Source of the DNA: Kushneria konosiri
Lineage (GTDB): Bacteria > Pseudomonadota > Gammaproteobacteria > Pseudomonadales > Halomonadaceae
Direction of reading: 5' to 3'
DNA: 64,000 nucleotides
Assembly: GCF_002155145.1 (NCBI RefSeq)
Contig: NZ_CP021323.1
Span: 3,520,632 to 3,584,631, forward strand
The notes under the pieces were generated by a model that was not told the DNA's origin, did no database searches, and saw only the letters and a program-made list of their open reading frames with translations. This document shows positions 1-8,653 of the stretch, piece after piece (the stretch's first letter is position 1; each line of letters begins with the position of its first letter). Both the position numbers and the translations under genes were made by a program.

Positions 1-180
1 CTTGAAACGGATGTGCTGCATTATGATGTACCATCTCGGCATGCCTGGAGCGACAGCGGCGCCGTATTCACTCAAAACGAACAGCGTACCCGGGGCGACC
101 GTTTCAATGGCTGGGTCAACGAGGATCGCATGACGCTTGAGGGCAATGTGCAGGGTTTTCACCCCCCCATTCGCCGGTAA
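1..180 (+). CDS. lptC: LptC, C-terminal end (partial)
   Basis: Frame 1 is open from the window edge to a TAA at 178-180, giving the last 59 residues of a protein. The visible part (ETDVLHYD, then RGDRFNGWVNEDRMTLEGNV near the end) has the beta-jellyroll repeat style of LptC, the bitopic inner-membrane protein that takes LPS from the LptB2FG transporter and passes it to LptA. The call rests mainly on position: lptA and lptB follow directly in the usual lptC-lptA-lptB order. The N-terminal membrane anchor lies outside the window. Confidence 0.82.
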   Translation, partial: LETDVLHYDVPSRHAWSDSGAVFTQNEQRTRGDRFNGWVNEDRMTLEGNVQGFHPPIRR

Positions 181-221
181 TCGTCTTCTTTTTTACACAT
201 GAATGATGACAAGGATCTCCC

Positions 222-776
222 ATGACGCGCCCTCTGCTGCTGTGTACTTCTGCCCTGCTACTGGCAATGCTCGGCCAGCAGGCCATGGCTCTGGAAAGCG
301 ATCGCCAGAAACCCATCAATATCGGCGCTGATGCCCTCAACATCGATAACCGTGCCGGCACGGCCGTCTACACCGGGACAGTCGAAGTCGATCAGGGCAC
401 CATGAAGCTGCGCTCCAATCGCGTCGAGCTCAAGCGCGCCCAGAGCGGCGGCCTTTCGAGCCTGACCGCCAAAGGCGGTGATGGTGGGCGTGCCTATATC
501 GAACAGCAGCCGGCACCCAATGATCCATTGGCCAAGGGATGGGGTAACACCATCATCTATCACGCCGGAGAGCGGCGTGTCGAACTGATCGGCAACGCCG
601 AGCTGCATCAAAATGGTGACACCTTTAACGGCGGCTACGTGGAGTATTTCCTCGACTCCCGCCAGGTCAACGCTCGTGGCAACCAGAGCGCGAAGAGCAA
701 CAGCTCTGAAGGCAGCTCGGGCGGACGCGTTCGCATGCAACTGACGCCTGAAGACCAACAGGGCAGCAGCCAATGA
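222..776 (+). CDS. lptA: LPS transport periplasmic protein LptA
   Basis: 184 residues, the usual LptA size. A cleavable signal peptide is clear (MTRPLL start, hydrophobic core, QQAMA before residue 24), followed by the OstA/LptA jellyroll domain with the typical opening [21 protein letters not shown]. LptA forms the periplasmic bridge that carries LPS from LptC to LptD. A disordered Ser/Gly/Gln-rich tail starts around residue 145. The start ATG lies 41 nt after the lptC stop, and the stop overlaps the lptB start by 4 nt (ATGA), so translation of lptA and lptB is probably coupled. Confidence 0.95.
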   Translation: MTRPLLLCTSALLLAMLGQQAMALESDRQKPINIGADALNIDNRAGTAVYTGTVEVDQGTMKLRSNRVELKRAQSGGLSSLTAKGGDGGRAYIEQQPAPNDPLAKGWGNTIIYHAGERRVELIGNAELHQNGDTFNGGYVEYFLDSRQVNARGNQSAKSNSSEGSSGGRVRMQLTPEDQQGSSQ

Positions 777-1498
777 AAACCCTTCACGCAGCCCATCTGG
801 CCAAAAGCTTCAAGGGGCGCCGTGTCGTTCAGGACATCAGCCTGTCAATTCGGCAGGGAGAGATCGTGGGGCTTTTGGGCCCCAATGGTGCCGGCAAGAC
901 CACTTCGTTTTACATGATCGTTGGCCTGATCCAGGCCGACGCCGGTCATGTCGCCATCGATGATCTCGATCTCAGCCGCCAGCCGATGCACAAGCGTGCC
1001 CACGCCGGCATCAGCTACCTGCCTCAGGAAGCCTCGATCTTTCGCAAGCTGTCCGTAGCCGACAACATCATGGCCATCCTTGAAACACGCAAGGATCTGG
1101 ATCGCTCACAGCGGCGCGAACGACTCAACCAGCTGCTTGAAGAATTCAGCATCAGCCATATCAGGGACAACATGGGCATGAGCCTGTCCGGTGGCGAGCG
1201 ACGGCGTGTCGAGATTGCTCGTGCACTGGCCATCGAACCGGCCTTCATCCTGCTTGATGAGCCCTTTGCCGGCGTTGATCCCATTTCGGTTGGCGAAATC
1301 AAGGGCATCATCCGCCAGCTTCGCACCCGTGGCATTGGTGTTCTGATCACCGACCATAACGTTCGTGAAACGCTGGATATCTGTGATAACGCCTACATCG
1401 TCGGCAGCGGCCTGATCATTGCCGAAGGCGATGCCAATGCCGTGCTGAACAACCAGCACGTACGCGACGTTTATCTGGGTCACGAGTTTCGTCTTTAA
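773..1498 (+). CDS. lptB: LPS export ABC transporter ATPase LptB
   Basis: 241 residues, the standard LptB length. Walker A GPNGAGKT is at residues 36-43, the ABC signature LSGGERRR is around residue 141, Walker B ILLDEP follows at about 160, and the switch histidine lies in the LITDHNV segment. LptB is the cytoplasmic ATPase of LptB2FG and drives LPS extraction from the inner membrane. The gene overlaps lptA by ATGA. lptF/lptG are not nearby, which is normal because they are usually encoded elsewhere. Confidence 0.96.
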   Translation: MKTLHAAHLAKSFKGRRVVQDISLSIRQGEIVGLLGPNGAGKTTSFYMIVGLIQADAGHVAIDDLDLSRQPMHKRAHAGISYLPQEASIFRKLSVADNIMAILETRKDLDRSQRRERLNQLLEEFSISHIRDNMGMSLSGGERRRVEIARALAIEPAFILLDEPFAGVDPISVGEIKGIIRQLRTRGIGVLITDHNVRETLDICDNAYIVGSGLIIAEGDANAVLNNQHVRDVYLGHEFRL

Positions 1499-1519
1499 CC
1501 CCGAAGACTTGCCAATCGG

Positions 1520-1535
1520 TGGCATGATAATTGCA
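1520..1535 (+). promoter_or_regulatory. sigma-54-type -24/-12 promoter upstream of rpoN
   Basis: The 16 bases TGGCATGATAATTGCA match the sigma-54 consensus TGGCACG-N4-TTGCW at every specified position but one (T for C at the sixth). The GG at 1521-1522 and GC at 1533-1534 are exactly 10 nt apart. It lies in the 119-nt gap between lptB and rpoN and points at rpoN, with an expected start site near 1545. The same bases contain a GATAAT that could be a sigma-70 -10 box, but I see no -35 box at 16-18 nt. Function is inferred. Confidence 0.5.
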
Positions 1536-1617
1536 GCTTTAAACGCCTTGAGCACTTGCAAGGGGGCCGCGGACTGGATAGCGTGACATCACACGTTGGC
1601 GACCGGGCTTTACGAAC

Positions 1618-3039
1618 ATGATGAAACCCGCCTTACAGCTGCGCACGGGCACTCATCTCACCATGACGCCCCAGCTGCAGCAGGCCATCCATCTGCTGCA
1701 GCTCTCTACGCTGGATCTGCAGCAGGAACTCCAGATGGCGCTGGAAAGCAACCCGCTACTGGATATTGAAGAGGACCAGCCCCTCGACCTCGAGTTGCCG
1801 GAAACACCGCCCTCTCAGGAGGAATGGTCCAGTGACATTCCGGAAGAGTTGCCCCTGGATGCCCGCTGGGACGATGTCTATACCAACGGCAGCGCTTCCT
1901 CGAGCGCTGCAGATGACAGCTGGAGCATCGAACACAACGCCGTAGCCATCGATCTGACCTCGCATCTTCGTGAGCAGATTCTGCTGATGGACATGACCCC
2001 GCGGGAACAATTGATCACCGATACCCTGCTGGATGCCCTCGAACCCAGTGGCTATCTCGGTGTAGATCTTGAAGATCTTGGCAAGGGGCTTCGCCAGCAG
2101 GGGCTCGGTAATCTAAAACAGTCCGAACTGGAGCACATGCTTGCGCGGCTTCAACAGTGCGAACCGACCGGTGTATTTGCACGAGATCTGCGTGAATGCC
2201 TTTTGCTACAACTTGACCAACTCCCGGGCGACACCCCCTGGCTTGCCCAGACCCGACGCATGGTGCGCCAGTTTCTCGAACCGCTGGGACAAAATGATCG
2301 TCGTTTGCTCAAGCGCCGCCTGAGTCTTGATGATGACGCACTCGATGAAGTGATTCACACCATCCGGTCACTTAATCCAAGACCGGGTCGCGAGTTTGAA
2401 TCCGTGGATCAACACCTCGTCATCCCGGATCTGGTGCTGCGCTACCACGCACGTCATGGCTGGCAGGTCGAGCTCAACCAGGAGGCCCTGCCAAAGCTTC
2501 GTATTCAGCCCGACTACGCAGCCCTTGTGCGGCGCGCCGACAAAAGTGAAGACAACACCTTTCTCAAACAACATCTTCAGGAAGCACGCTGGCTGCTCAA
2601 GAGCCTGTCGAGTCGCAATGAGACCCTCTTGCGGGTAGGACAGGAAATCATGACCCGACAGGCAGGGTTCATCGAACATGGCGATGAAGCCCTGAAACCC
2701 ATGATTCTCGCTGATATTGCTCAGGCCGTGGACATGCACGAGTCAACCATCTCCAGGGTGACCACTCGCAAATATATCCACACGCCGCGCGGCATCATGG
2801 AGCTCAAGTATTTCTTCTCAAGCCATGTCGGTCAGGAAGGCGATGCCCATGCCAGCACGGCCATTCGCGCCCGAATCCGCAAGTTCATAGAAGAAGAGGC
2901 ACCACGACGCCCGCTGTCTGATGCTCGTCTGGTGCAACTTCTGGCTGATAACGGCATCGTTGTTGCCCGGCGTACTGTCGCAAAATACCGTGAGGCCATG
3001 GGCATTCCCTCTTCCAGCGATCGCAAGCGTCTGGCCTGA
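1618..3039 (+). CDS. rpoN: RNA polymerase sigma-54 factor RpoN
   Basis: 473 residues, normal for RpoN. Region I (LQLRTGTHLTMTPQLQQAI, then LQQELQMALESNPLLD) binds enhancer proteins. An acidic region II occupies about residues 45-105, the core-binding domain follows, and the RpoN box ARRTVAKYRE near residue 454 recognises the -24 element. RpoN directs enhancer-dependent transcription of nitrogen, motility and transport genes. Two ATG codons stand in tandem (1618, 1621); the second gives the common MKPALQL start, and the Shine-Dalgarno sequence is weak for either. It heads the run to hpf-ptsN-rapZ-ptsO, the usual rpoN cluster. Confidence 0.97.
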   Translation: MMKPALQLRTGTHLTMTPQLQQAIHLLQLSTLDLQQELQMALESNPLLDIEEDQPLDLELPETPPSQEEWSSDIPEELPLDARWDDVYTNGSASSSAADDSWSIEHNAVAIDLTSHLREQILLMDMTPREQLITDTLLDALEPSGYLGVDLEDLGKGLRQQGLGNLKQSELEHMLARLQQCEPTGVFARDLRECLLLQLDQLPGDTPWLAQTRRMVRQFLEPLGQNDRRLLKRRLSLDDDALDEVIHTIRSLNPRPGREFESVDQHLVIPDLVLRYHARHGWQVELNQEALPKLRIQPDYAALVRRADKSEDNTFLKQHLQEARWLLKSLSSRNETLLRVGQEIMTRQAGFIEHGDEALKPMILADIAQAVDMHESTISRVTTRKYIHTPRGIMELKYFFSSHVGQEGDAHASTAIRARIRKFIEEEAPRRPLSDARLVQLLADNGIVVARRTVAKYREAMGIPSSSDRKRLA

Positions 3040-3182
3040 ATGGCATGAAAAGAGACAACAACATCATTCAGGGTTTGCGCTGACGGGAAAAGCGTTACAA
3101 TCTGAGAGTAGCCGGAAGAGGCTTGCAGGTCCGGCGGTCCATGTGGACAACCGGTTATCCGTTTCGATTCAGGGAGCATGCC

Positions 3183-3494
3183 ATGCAGGTAAACATTACC
3201 GGGCACCACGTCGAATTGACCGATGCACTGCGCGAGCACGTCAATCAGAAGCTTGCCAAGCTGGAACGTCACTATGACAACATCACCAATGTTCAGGTGA
3301 CACTGTCTATTGAAAAGGAGCGCCAGCAGGCCGCGGCCACGTTGCATGCCGCAGGTGCCGAACTTCATGCTCAGGCCGAGCAGGAAGATCTCTATGTTGC
3401 CATTGATGCCTTGACAGAGAAGCTTGATCGCCAGCTGCTCAAGCACAAGGAGAAAACACAGGCCCGCTCCCAGGGCAACGGCAAATACCTGTAA
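3183..3494 (+). CDS. hpf: Ribosome hibernation promoting factor (short HPF)
   Basis: 103 residues from the ATG at 3183, chosen because AGGGAG lies 6 nt before it and the protein then begins MQVNITGHHVELTDALREHV, the standard start of the family. An in-frame extension back to 3123 has no support. The small beta-alpha-beta-beta-beta-alpha fold binds the 30S decoding region and promotes 100S dimers in stationary phase. The protein lacks the C-terminal dimerisation domain of long HPF, so it is the gammaproteobacterial short form. A weak sigma-70-like pair (TTGCGC 3075-3080, TACAAT 3096-3101, 15-nt spacer) lies upstream and might allow transcription separate from rpoN. Confidence 0.93.
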   Translation: MQVNITGHHVELTDALREHVNQKLAKLERHYDNITNVQVTLSIEKERQQAAATLHAAGAELHAQAEQEDLYVAIDALTEKLDRQLLKHKEKTQARSQGNGKYL

Positions 3495-3497
3495 CCC

Positions 3498-3971
3498 ATG
3501 ACACTTGACCAGATACTCCCCTCCGACCGAATCCTGTTTGATGTGGAAGGGGGCAGCAAGAAGCGCGTGCTGGAATTTTTCAGCGGGTTCATCTCACAAA
3601 ACATTCCCAGTCTCGACAGCCAGGAAGTCTTTTCCCGTCTGATCAGCAGGGAGCGTCTGGGGAGTACCGGTGTGGGGAATGGCGTGGCCATTCCCCATGC
3701 ACGCAATTCACACTGCCGCCAGCCGCTGGCCGGATTCATGCGCCTACAGCAGGCGGTGGATTTTGATGCCATCGACGGTGAGCCCGTCGATCTGCTTTTC
3801 GTGCTGCTGGTCCCTGAAGCAGCCGAAGACACGCATCTTTCCCTGCTGGCGCAGATTGCTGAAGTCATGAACGCCGCCGAAACCCGGCATGCCCTGCGCA
3901 ATGCCCATGATGAGCAGGAACTTCATGACATTCTGATGCAGGCCATCAGTCAACTTTCAACGAGAGTATAA
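3498..3971 (+). CDS. ptsN: Nitrogen PTS enzyme IIA (EIIA-Ntr)
   Basis: 157 residues with a complete PTS EIIA type-2 domain. The phosphorylated histidine is H67 in the VAIPHAR motif. EIIA-Ntr is the last phosphoacceptor of the EI-Ntr/NPr/EIIA-Ntr relay and, in relatives, regulates K+ transport and stringent-response enzymes rather than sugar uptake. The gene starts 3 nt after hpf and ends 5 nt before rapZ, so the genes are clearly cotranscribed. No membrane component accompanies it, as expected for the regulatory PTS. Confidence 0.95.
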   Translation: MTLDQILPSDRILFDVEGGSKKRVLEFFSGFISQNIPSLDSQEVFSRLISRERLGSTGVGNGVAIPHARNSHCRQPLAGFMRLQQAVDFDAIDGEPVDLLFVLLVPEAAEDTHLSLLAQIAEVMNAAETRHALRNAHDEQELHDILMQAISQLSTRV

Positions 3972-3976
3972 GCAGC

Positions 3977-4879
3977 ATGGCCATGGAACTTGTTATCGTC
4001 AGTGGACGCTCCGGTTCCGGCAAGTCCATCGCGCTTCAGGCGCTGGAAGATCAGGGCTTTTATGCCATCGACAATCTACCTGCGATGCTTCTGTCTTCCC
4101 TGATCGATGAACTCGAAGCCGGCAGCCCGCACAGAAACCGCGTTGCTGTCAGCATTGATGCCCGCAACCTGCCCAGCGAACTGGAGCGCTTTCCGGAACA
4201 TCTGGAGGCCCTTTCCACGCGCGGCATTCATTGCCGGGTGGTCTACCTTACGGCAGATTCCCGTGTGCTTCTGGAGCGCTATGCGGCCACACGACGTCGT
4301 CACCCTCTGACGCGCGAAACACAGATGACGCTGGCCGAGGCGATCGAAGCCGAACATCAGTTTCTCTCCCCGCTTCGCCATACGGCAGATCTGGTCATCG
4401 ACACCTCGAGTCAGTCAGTGCATGACCTGAGACGCCGCGTGGCCGAACAGGTGGCACATCATGACATCAATGATCTGACGCTGACCTTTGAATCCTTTGG
4501 CTTCAAGCGTGGTGTGCCACTTGATGCCGATATGGTGTTTGATGTGCGCTGCCTGCCCAATCCTTACTGGGACCCACGCTATCGCACCCAGACAGGCCAG
4601 GACGATGATGTTATCGCCTTTCTTGAAGCCCATGACGAGGTCAGGGCAATGTTTGGCGACATTTGCCAGTGGCTCGAGCGCTGGTTGCCCTCCTACCTGG
4701 CCAGCCATCGCAGCTATCTGACCGTCGCCATCGGCTGCACCGGTGGCCAGCATCGTTCGGTGTATCTGGCAGAACAACTCGGCGAGCATTTTGCCGATCA
4801 GTTTCCGGCCGTACGAATCCGCCATCGTGAACTGACCATCCAGCGCGCTGTCAGCGAGGCGGGTGATGCTTCAGCGTGA
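3977..4879 (+). CDS. rapZ: RNase adapter protein RapZ
   Basis: 300 residues, slightly longer than the E. coli protein. The N-terminal P-loop GRSGSGKS is at residues 10-17, and the C-terminal half holds the conserved CTGGQHRSVYLAE segment. RapZ binds the small RNA GlmZ/GlmY system and presents it to RNase E, controlling glucosamine-6-phosphate synthase; it also binds the amino-sugar metabolite. ATG at 3977 or 3983 could serve as start. The last 14 nt overlap ptsO, a tight junction typical of this cluster. Confidence 0.95.
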   Translation: MAMELVIVSGRSGSGKSIALQALEDQGFYAIDNLPAMLLSSLIDELEAGSPHRNRVAVSIDARNLPSELERFPEHLEALSTRGIHCRVVYLTADSRVLLERYAATRRRHPLTRETQMTLAEAIEAEHQFLSPLRHTADLVIDTSSQSVHDLRRRVAEQVAHHDINDLTLTFESFGFKRGVPLDADMVFDVRCLPNPYWDPRYRTQTGQDDDVIAFLEAHDEVRAMFGDICQWLERWLPSYLASHRSYLTVAIGCTGGQHRSVYLAEQLGEHFADQFPAVRIRHRELTIQRAVSEAGDASA

Positions 4880-5135
4880 ACTGACCCTGACCAATCGTCG
4901 CGGCCTGCATGCGAGAGCCGCGACGCGGCTTGTACAGTGCTGCCAGCCCTTTTCGTCTCGCGTGACGATTTATCATGGTGAAAGAAGCGCCGACGCGGCC
5001 AACATCATGTCGCTTCTGATGCTGGCTGCCCCCTGTACCAGCGTGGTTCATGTTCATGTGGAAGGTGACGATGCCGAAGAAGCGCTCACGGCCATCGTGG
5101 CCCTTTTCGAGGCGCGCTTCGACGAGGATCAATAG
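4866..5135 (+). CDS. ptsO: Nitrogen PTS phosphocarrier NPr (HPr family)
   Basis: 89 residues from the ATG at 4866. This start places the phosphorylatable histidine at position 15 (RRGLHARAATRL), as in HPr proteins; a GTG one codon upstream is the only close alternative. NPr carries phosphate from EI-Ntr (PtsP, not in this window) to EIIA-Ntr encoded two genes upstream. The start lies inside the end of rapZ, so translation is probably coupled. The position of Ser46 in Gram-positive HPr is not obviously conserved, which is normal for NPr. Confidence 0.93.
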   Translation: MLQRELTLTNRRGLHARAATRLVQCCQPFSSRVTIYHGERSADAANIMSLLMLAAPCTSVVHVHVEGDDAEEALTAIVALFEARFDEDQ

Positions 5136-5190
5136 ATCTCGAACCGCAGATAAACCGGCATCCGGCGTTCACGAACATTGTTCGACTCTC

Positions 5191-5199
5191 TGCTAGAAT
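5191..5199 (+). promoter_or_regulatory. Extended -10 promoter candidate for mgtE
   Basis: TGCTAGAAT fits the extended -10 form TGnTATAAT with one change in the hexamer. It lies 38 nt before the mgtE start, in the 102-nt gap after ptsO. No good -35 box sits at 17 nt, which an extended -10 can tolerate. I see no conserved Mg2+-sensing leader. Confidence 0.45.
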
Positions 5200-5237
5200 A
5201 CGGCTCTTCGATGGGCTGACACAGGGATGTCACAACA

Positions 5238-6590
5238 ATGAGCAATGATCAGAAAGGACGTCAGCCCCGTCTGGAGCGACTTGAAAACGCCCTGGCACAG
5301 CGGGAGATGGACCAGGTGCGTCGTCTGCTTCGCCGCGGTCTTCCGCCTGCCGATGTTGCCCAGCTGCTGGAGTCTATCCCGCCGCGCGAGCGTGACATCC
5401 TCTGGGAGCAGGTCGACAGCCAGGCCAAGGGCGAGATTCTTCAGTACCTGAATGATGACATCCAGACCGAGTTTTTAAACCGGATGGATGCCCCTGAGCT
5501 GTTGCTGGCGACCCAGCAGCTCGACAACGATGATGCAGCCGATCTGCTGCAGCGTCTGCCTCACACCACGCTTGAAGACATCCTGTCCAGGATGGCGCCC
5601 AGCCGCCGGGCGAGCATCGAGATGGTGCTGTCCTATCCCGAGGACACGGCCGGCGGGTTGATGGATACCAACACCATCACCATTCGCCCGGAGGTCACAC
5701 TCGATGTGGTTCTGCGCTATCTGCGCCGGCACAGGCGCCTGCCTGAATCCACGGACAACCTGCTGGTCGTGACGCGACACAATGAGCTGATCGGCGTTTT
5801 GCCCATCAACCGTATTCTGGTCAGTGCACCCGGCATCAGCGTGCGCGAAATCATGGACACCGACGTGGTAACCCTCACGGCGCTGATGCATGAGGATGAA
5901 GTGGCCAGCATCTTCGAACGCAGGGATTTGATCTCGGCACCGGTCATCAGTGCCGACAATCGGCTGCTGGGGCGAATCACCATTGATGACGTGGTCGATG
6001 TCATTCGCGAAAACTCGGCGCGCACCATGATGAGCATGGCCGGCCTCGAGGATGAAGAAGATACCTTTGCGCCGGTGCTGCGCACCAGCCGCCGACGCGC
6101 CGTCTGGCTGGGCATCAACCTGATCGCCGCCACCATTGTCTCGATTGCGATCGGATTTTTCGAAGACACCATCCAGCAGATTGCCGCACTGGCCGTGTTG
6201 ATGCCAATCGTTTCCAGCATGGGCGGCATTGCCGGCTCTCAGACCCTGACCGTATTGATCCGGGGGCTTGCACTGGGACATGTTTCGGGGGCCAACGTGC
6301 GCTGGCTGGTGGTGCGCGAACTCCTGTCCGGCTCGATCAACGGTGTTCTGTGGGCGGCCATCGTGGCCGTCATGGCCGTGGTGCGCTTTCATGACATGAC
6401 GCTGGGCGCCATCATCGCCATGGCCATGGTCATTAACCTGCTGGTAGCCGCACTGGCGGGCACCCTGATTCCGGTCATCCTGAAAAAACTCTCGATCGAC
6501 CCGGCACTGTCAGGCGGCGTGCTGTTGACCACCATTACCGATGTCGTGGGCTTTGTAGCCTTTCTGGGGCTGGCCACCGCCATGTATTGA
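5238..6590 (+). CDS. mgtE: Mg2+ channel/transporter MgtE
   Basis: 450 residues with the full MgtE layout. An N-terminal superhelical domain (about 1-130) has the NDDAADLLQRLP repeat; two CBS domains follow (about 135-260, with the PEDTAGGLMD connector before them); then five membrane helices from about 285 to the end. Family members form a Mg2+-gated dimeric channel in the inner membrane, the cytoplasmic domains closing the pore when Mg2+ is plentiful. The pore-region motif PIVSSMGGIAGSQT near residue 320 is present. It appears to be a separate unit: own promoter candidate upstream, hairpin downstream, and convergent pmbA. Confidence 0.95.
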   Translation: MSNDQKGRQPRLERLENALAQREMDQVRRLLRRGLPPADVAQLLESIPPRERDILWEQVDSQAKGEILQYLNDDIQTEFLNRMDAPELLLATQQLDNDDAADLLQRLPHTTLEDILSRMAPSRRASIEMVLSYPEDTAGGLMDTNTITIRPEVTLDVVLRYLRRHRRLPESTDNLLVVTRHNELIGVLPINRILVSAPGISVREIMDTDVVTLTALMHEDEVASIFERRDLISAPVISADNRLLGRITIDDVVDVIRENSARTMMSMAGLEDEEDTFAPVLRTSRRRAVWLGINLIAATIVSIAIGFFEDTIQQIAALAVLMPIVSSMGGIAGSQTLTVLIRGLALGHVSGANVRWLVVRELLSGSINGVLWAAIVAVMAVVRFHDMTLGAIIAMAMVINLLVAALAGTLIPVILKKLSIDPALSGGVLLTTITDVVGFVAFLGLATAMY

Positions 6591-6602
6591 CACAATGCCG
6601 GA

Positions 6603-6632
6603 GCCTTCAGGGAGTCATCATGCCCTGAAGGC
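6603..6632. terminator. Hairpin between convergent mgtE and pmbA
   Basis: A perfect 10-bp inverted repeat (GCCTTCAGGG at 6603-6612, CCCTGAAGGC at 6623-6632) with a 10-nt loop fills most of the gap between the two converging genes. There is no strong T-run on either side, so it may act as a weak or bidirectional terminator. Confidence 0.55.
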
Positions 6633-6640
6633 ATTCATGT

Positions 6641-7978
6641 CTAGCCGGCCACCATAATGTCGTCGATCAGCCAGCTGCCGGTATGCACGCTGCTGCGTCG
6701 ATCGATGTCATCTCCCAGCCCCACGAGATTGCCAAACATGTCGCGCAGATTGCCGGCAATGGTGAACTCTTCCACCGGCGCCACAATGCGACCCTTCTCG
6801 ATGAGAAAACCGGCCGCCCCACGAGAGTAGTCTCCAGTGACCGTATTGACGCCCTGCCCCATCAGCTCGGTGACCATGACGCCGCGCTCGATATTGCCCA
6901 GCAGCGCCTCGTGAGACGTCAACGGCGCCTGCAGGCGTACATTGCGTGCCCCGCCCGAGTTGCCGGTGGTGACAAGCCCGAGTCGTCGCGCGCTGTAGCT
7001 CGAGAGCATCCAGCTGGCCAGACGCCCGTCCACGATGAACTCATTGTCTCGCGTATAAACCCCCTCATCGTCATAGGCACTGCTGGCAATGGCGCCATAT
7101 TCGCGCGGGCGCTCACCAAGACTCAGCCATTCGGGAAACAGTGACTCCCCCATCGCATCGCATAGAAAGGAGGACTCGCGAAAAATGGCGCCTCCGGCAA
7201 TGGCGTTGAGCAGGTGCCCGATCAATGACCGCGCCATGTTGGGCGTAAACAGTACCGGCATTCTGCCGGTATCCATCGGCCTTGACCCCAGACGCGCCAT
7301 GGCCTGCTCGGCCGCCACACGCCCGACGGATTCGGGCGCCCTGAGACGCGAGGGATCACAGCTGACGGTATAATCGTGGTCACGCTGCATCCCGGCATCA
7401 TCGCGGGCAATCATCATGCACGAAAGCGCATGATGGCTGACGCGCGTCGCCCCCATAAAGCCATGGCTGTTGCCATAGACGCTGACGCCCTCACTGGTCG
7501 TGAGCGAGGCGCCATCGCTGCTGTCGATGCCTGCAACGGCAAGGCCGCCCTGTTCACAGCGTCTGGCCAGCTCGACACCCTCATCGGGCGCCAGTGCCCA
7601 TGGATGATGAACGCCCATATCAGGCATTTCACGGGTCAGAAGCGCCGGATCGGCCAGCCCGGCCGCCGGGTCCTCTGCCGTATAGCGGGCAATATCGAGT
7701 GCCCGTTTGACAGCCTCCATCAGCGAGTTCCGGGACGCGTCACTGCTGGAGACGCTGGCGCGGCGCTGCCCGAGATAAAGCGTGACGCCAATACCCTGAT
7801 CCCGCGCCATTTCCAGTGTCTCGACGCTGCCCTTGCGGACGTTGATTTCCATGCCCTGCTGGACGCTGGCACCAATCTCGCAGGCATCGGCCCCTGCGCG
7901 ACGGGCGTGCTCCAGTGCCTGCGTCACGGCCGTTTCCAGCGCTGCCTGCTGACCATCTATATCGAGTGTGCTCGCCAT
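6641..7978 (-). CDS. pmbA: Metalloprotease subunit PmbA (TldE)
   Basis: 445 residues from the ATG at 7978, which follows AGGAG at good spacing; an upstream in-frame extension to 8038 is not needed. PmbA/TldE pairs with TldD in a heterodimeric metalloprotease of the cytoplasm that processes some modified peptides (microcin B17) and degrades CcdA in E. coli. PmbA lacks the HExxxH motif of TldD, as here; the conserved C-terminal GNSGGARNVRL and GAAGFLIE segments are present. The partner tldD lies 0.7 kb away in the same direction with darP inserted on the opposite strand. Confidence 0.94.
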   Translation of the reverse strand: MASTLDIDGQQAALETAVTQALEHARRAGADACEIGASVQQGMEINVRKGSVETLEMARDQGIGVTLYLGQRRASVSSSDASRNSLMEAVKRALDIARYTAEDPAAGLADPALLTREMPDMGVHHPWALAPDEGVELARRCEQGGLAVAGIDSSDGASLTTSEGVSVYGNSHGFMGATRVSHHALSCMMIARDDAGMQRDHDYTVSCDPSRLRAPESVGRVAAEQAMARLGSRPMDTGRMPVLFTPNMARSLIGHLLNAIAGGAIFRESSFLCDAMGESLFPEWLSLGERPREYGAIASSAYDDEGVYTRDNEFIVDGRLASWMLSSYSARRLGLVTTGNSGGARNVRLQAPLTSHEALLGNIERGVMVTELMGQGVNTVTGDYSRGAAGFLIEKGRIVAPVEEFTIAGNLRDMFGNLVGLGDDIDRRSSVHTGSWLIDDIMVAG

Positions 7979-8014
7979 GGCGCTCTCCTGTCTGCCCTGG
8001 AGGGGGAACGAGCC

Positions 8015-8023
8015 TGATATACT
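8015..8023 (+). promoter_or_regulatory. Extended -10 promoter candidate for darP
   Basis: TGATATACT matches TGnTATAAT with one hexamer change and lies 43 nt before the darP start in the divergent pmbA-darP gap. No convincing -35 box accompanies it. Confidence 0.45.
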
Positions 8024-8065
8024 CTCCCCCCTATTCATTTGTCCTTCGCTTGCCGGAGCTCTTGC

Positions 8066-8632
8066 ATGTCGCCACGAAAAAAATCACGCGCGTCCTCGAT
8101 CGAGGAGACGTCGTCTGATACCGATAGCCAGCATGATGAGTTTCATCATGACAATGGCCGCCCCAACAAGACCCGCCTGAAACAGGAAGCGCAGGACCTC
8201 AAGGAGCTGGGTGAACAGATCATCGCCATGTCCGAGGCAGAGCGTGCGCGCCTGCCCCTGTCCGATGATCTGCTGGCTGCCATCGACGAAACCCGCCGCA
8301 TTACCTCACGCGAAGCCAGACGCCGCCACATGCAGTATGTGGGCAAGGTCATGCGTCACGAGCATCTTGACGAGATTCGCACCGAGCTCGATAACATGTC
8401 CCGCGAGAAGCGTCAGCGCGAGCTGGGCTTTCATCACCTTGAGCAGTGGCGTGACCGCCTGATCGACGGCGATAACGATACCGTCACGGCCTTTGTCAAC
8501 GAATATCCGGACGTGGACCGTCAGGCGCTGGGCCAGCTGGTACGCAACGCCCGGACAGAACGCGCGGCGCAAAAGCCCCCCGCCAGTGCCCGCAAGCTCT
8601 TTCGCCTGATTCGTGATACCGCCGGGCTCTAG
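8066..8632 (+). CDS. darP: Ribosome biogenesis factor DarP (YjgA, DUF615)
   Basis: 188 residues from the ATG at 8066, preceded by GGAG 7 nt upstream; an open frame back to a TTG at 8039 is rejected. The protein is alpha-helical and highly charged with a disordered His/Asp/Lys-rich head, and contains the DUF615 features (LGEQIIAMSEAERARLPL, then RRHMQYVGKVMR). DarP associates with late 50S precursors. It sits divergent to pmbA, a widely conserved arrangement. Confidence 0.93.
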   Translation: MSPRKKSRASSIEETSSDTDSQHDEFHHDNGRPNKTRLKQEAQDLKELGEQIIAMSEAERARLPLSDDLLAAIDETRRITSREARRRHMQYVGKVMRHEHLDEIRTELDNMSREKRQRELGFHHLEQWRDRLIDGDNDTVTAFVNEYPDVDRQALGQLVRNARTERAAQKPPASARKLFRLIRDTAGL

Positions 8633-8653
8633 GCGCCCCCGTGGTCGGCCGCC

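Noticed and set aside
5136..5237. Possible Mg2+ riboswitch ahead of mgtE
   Set aside because: The gap is only 102 nt and shows no M-box-like structure; M-box RNAs are mainly in Gram-positive bacteria.
5475..6392. 305-codon open frame opposite mgtE
   Set aside because: His/Gln/Asp-rich composition with no domain; shadow of the conserved MgtE frame.
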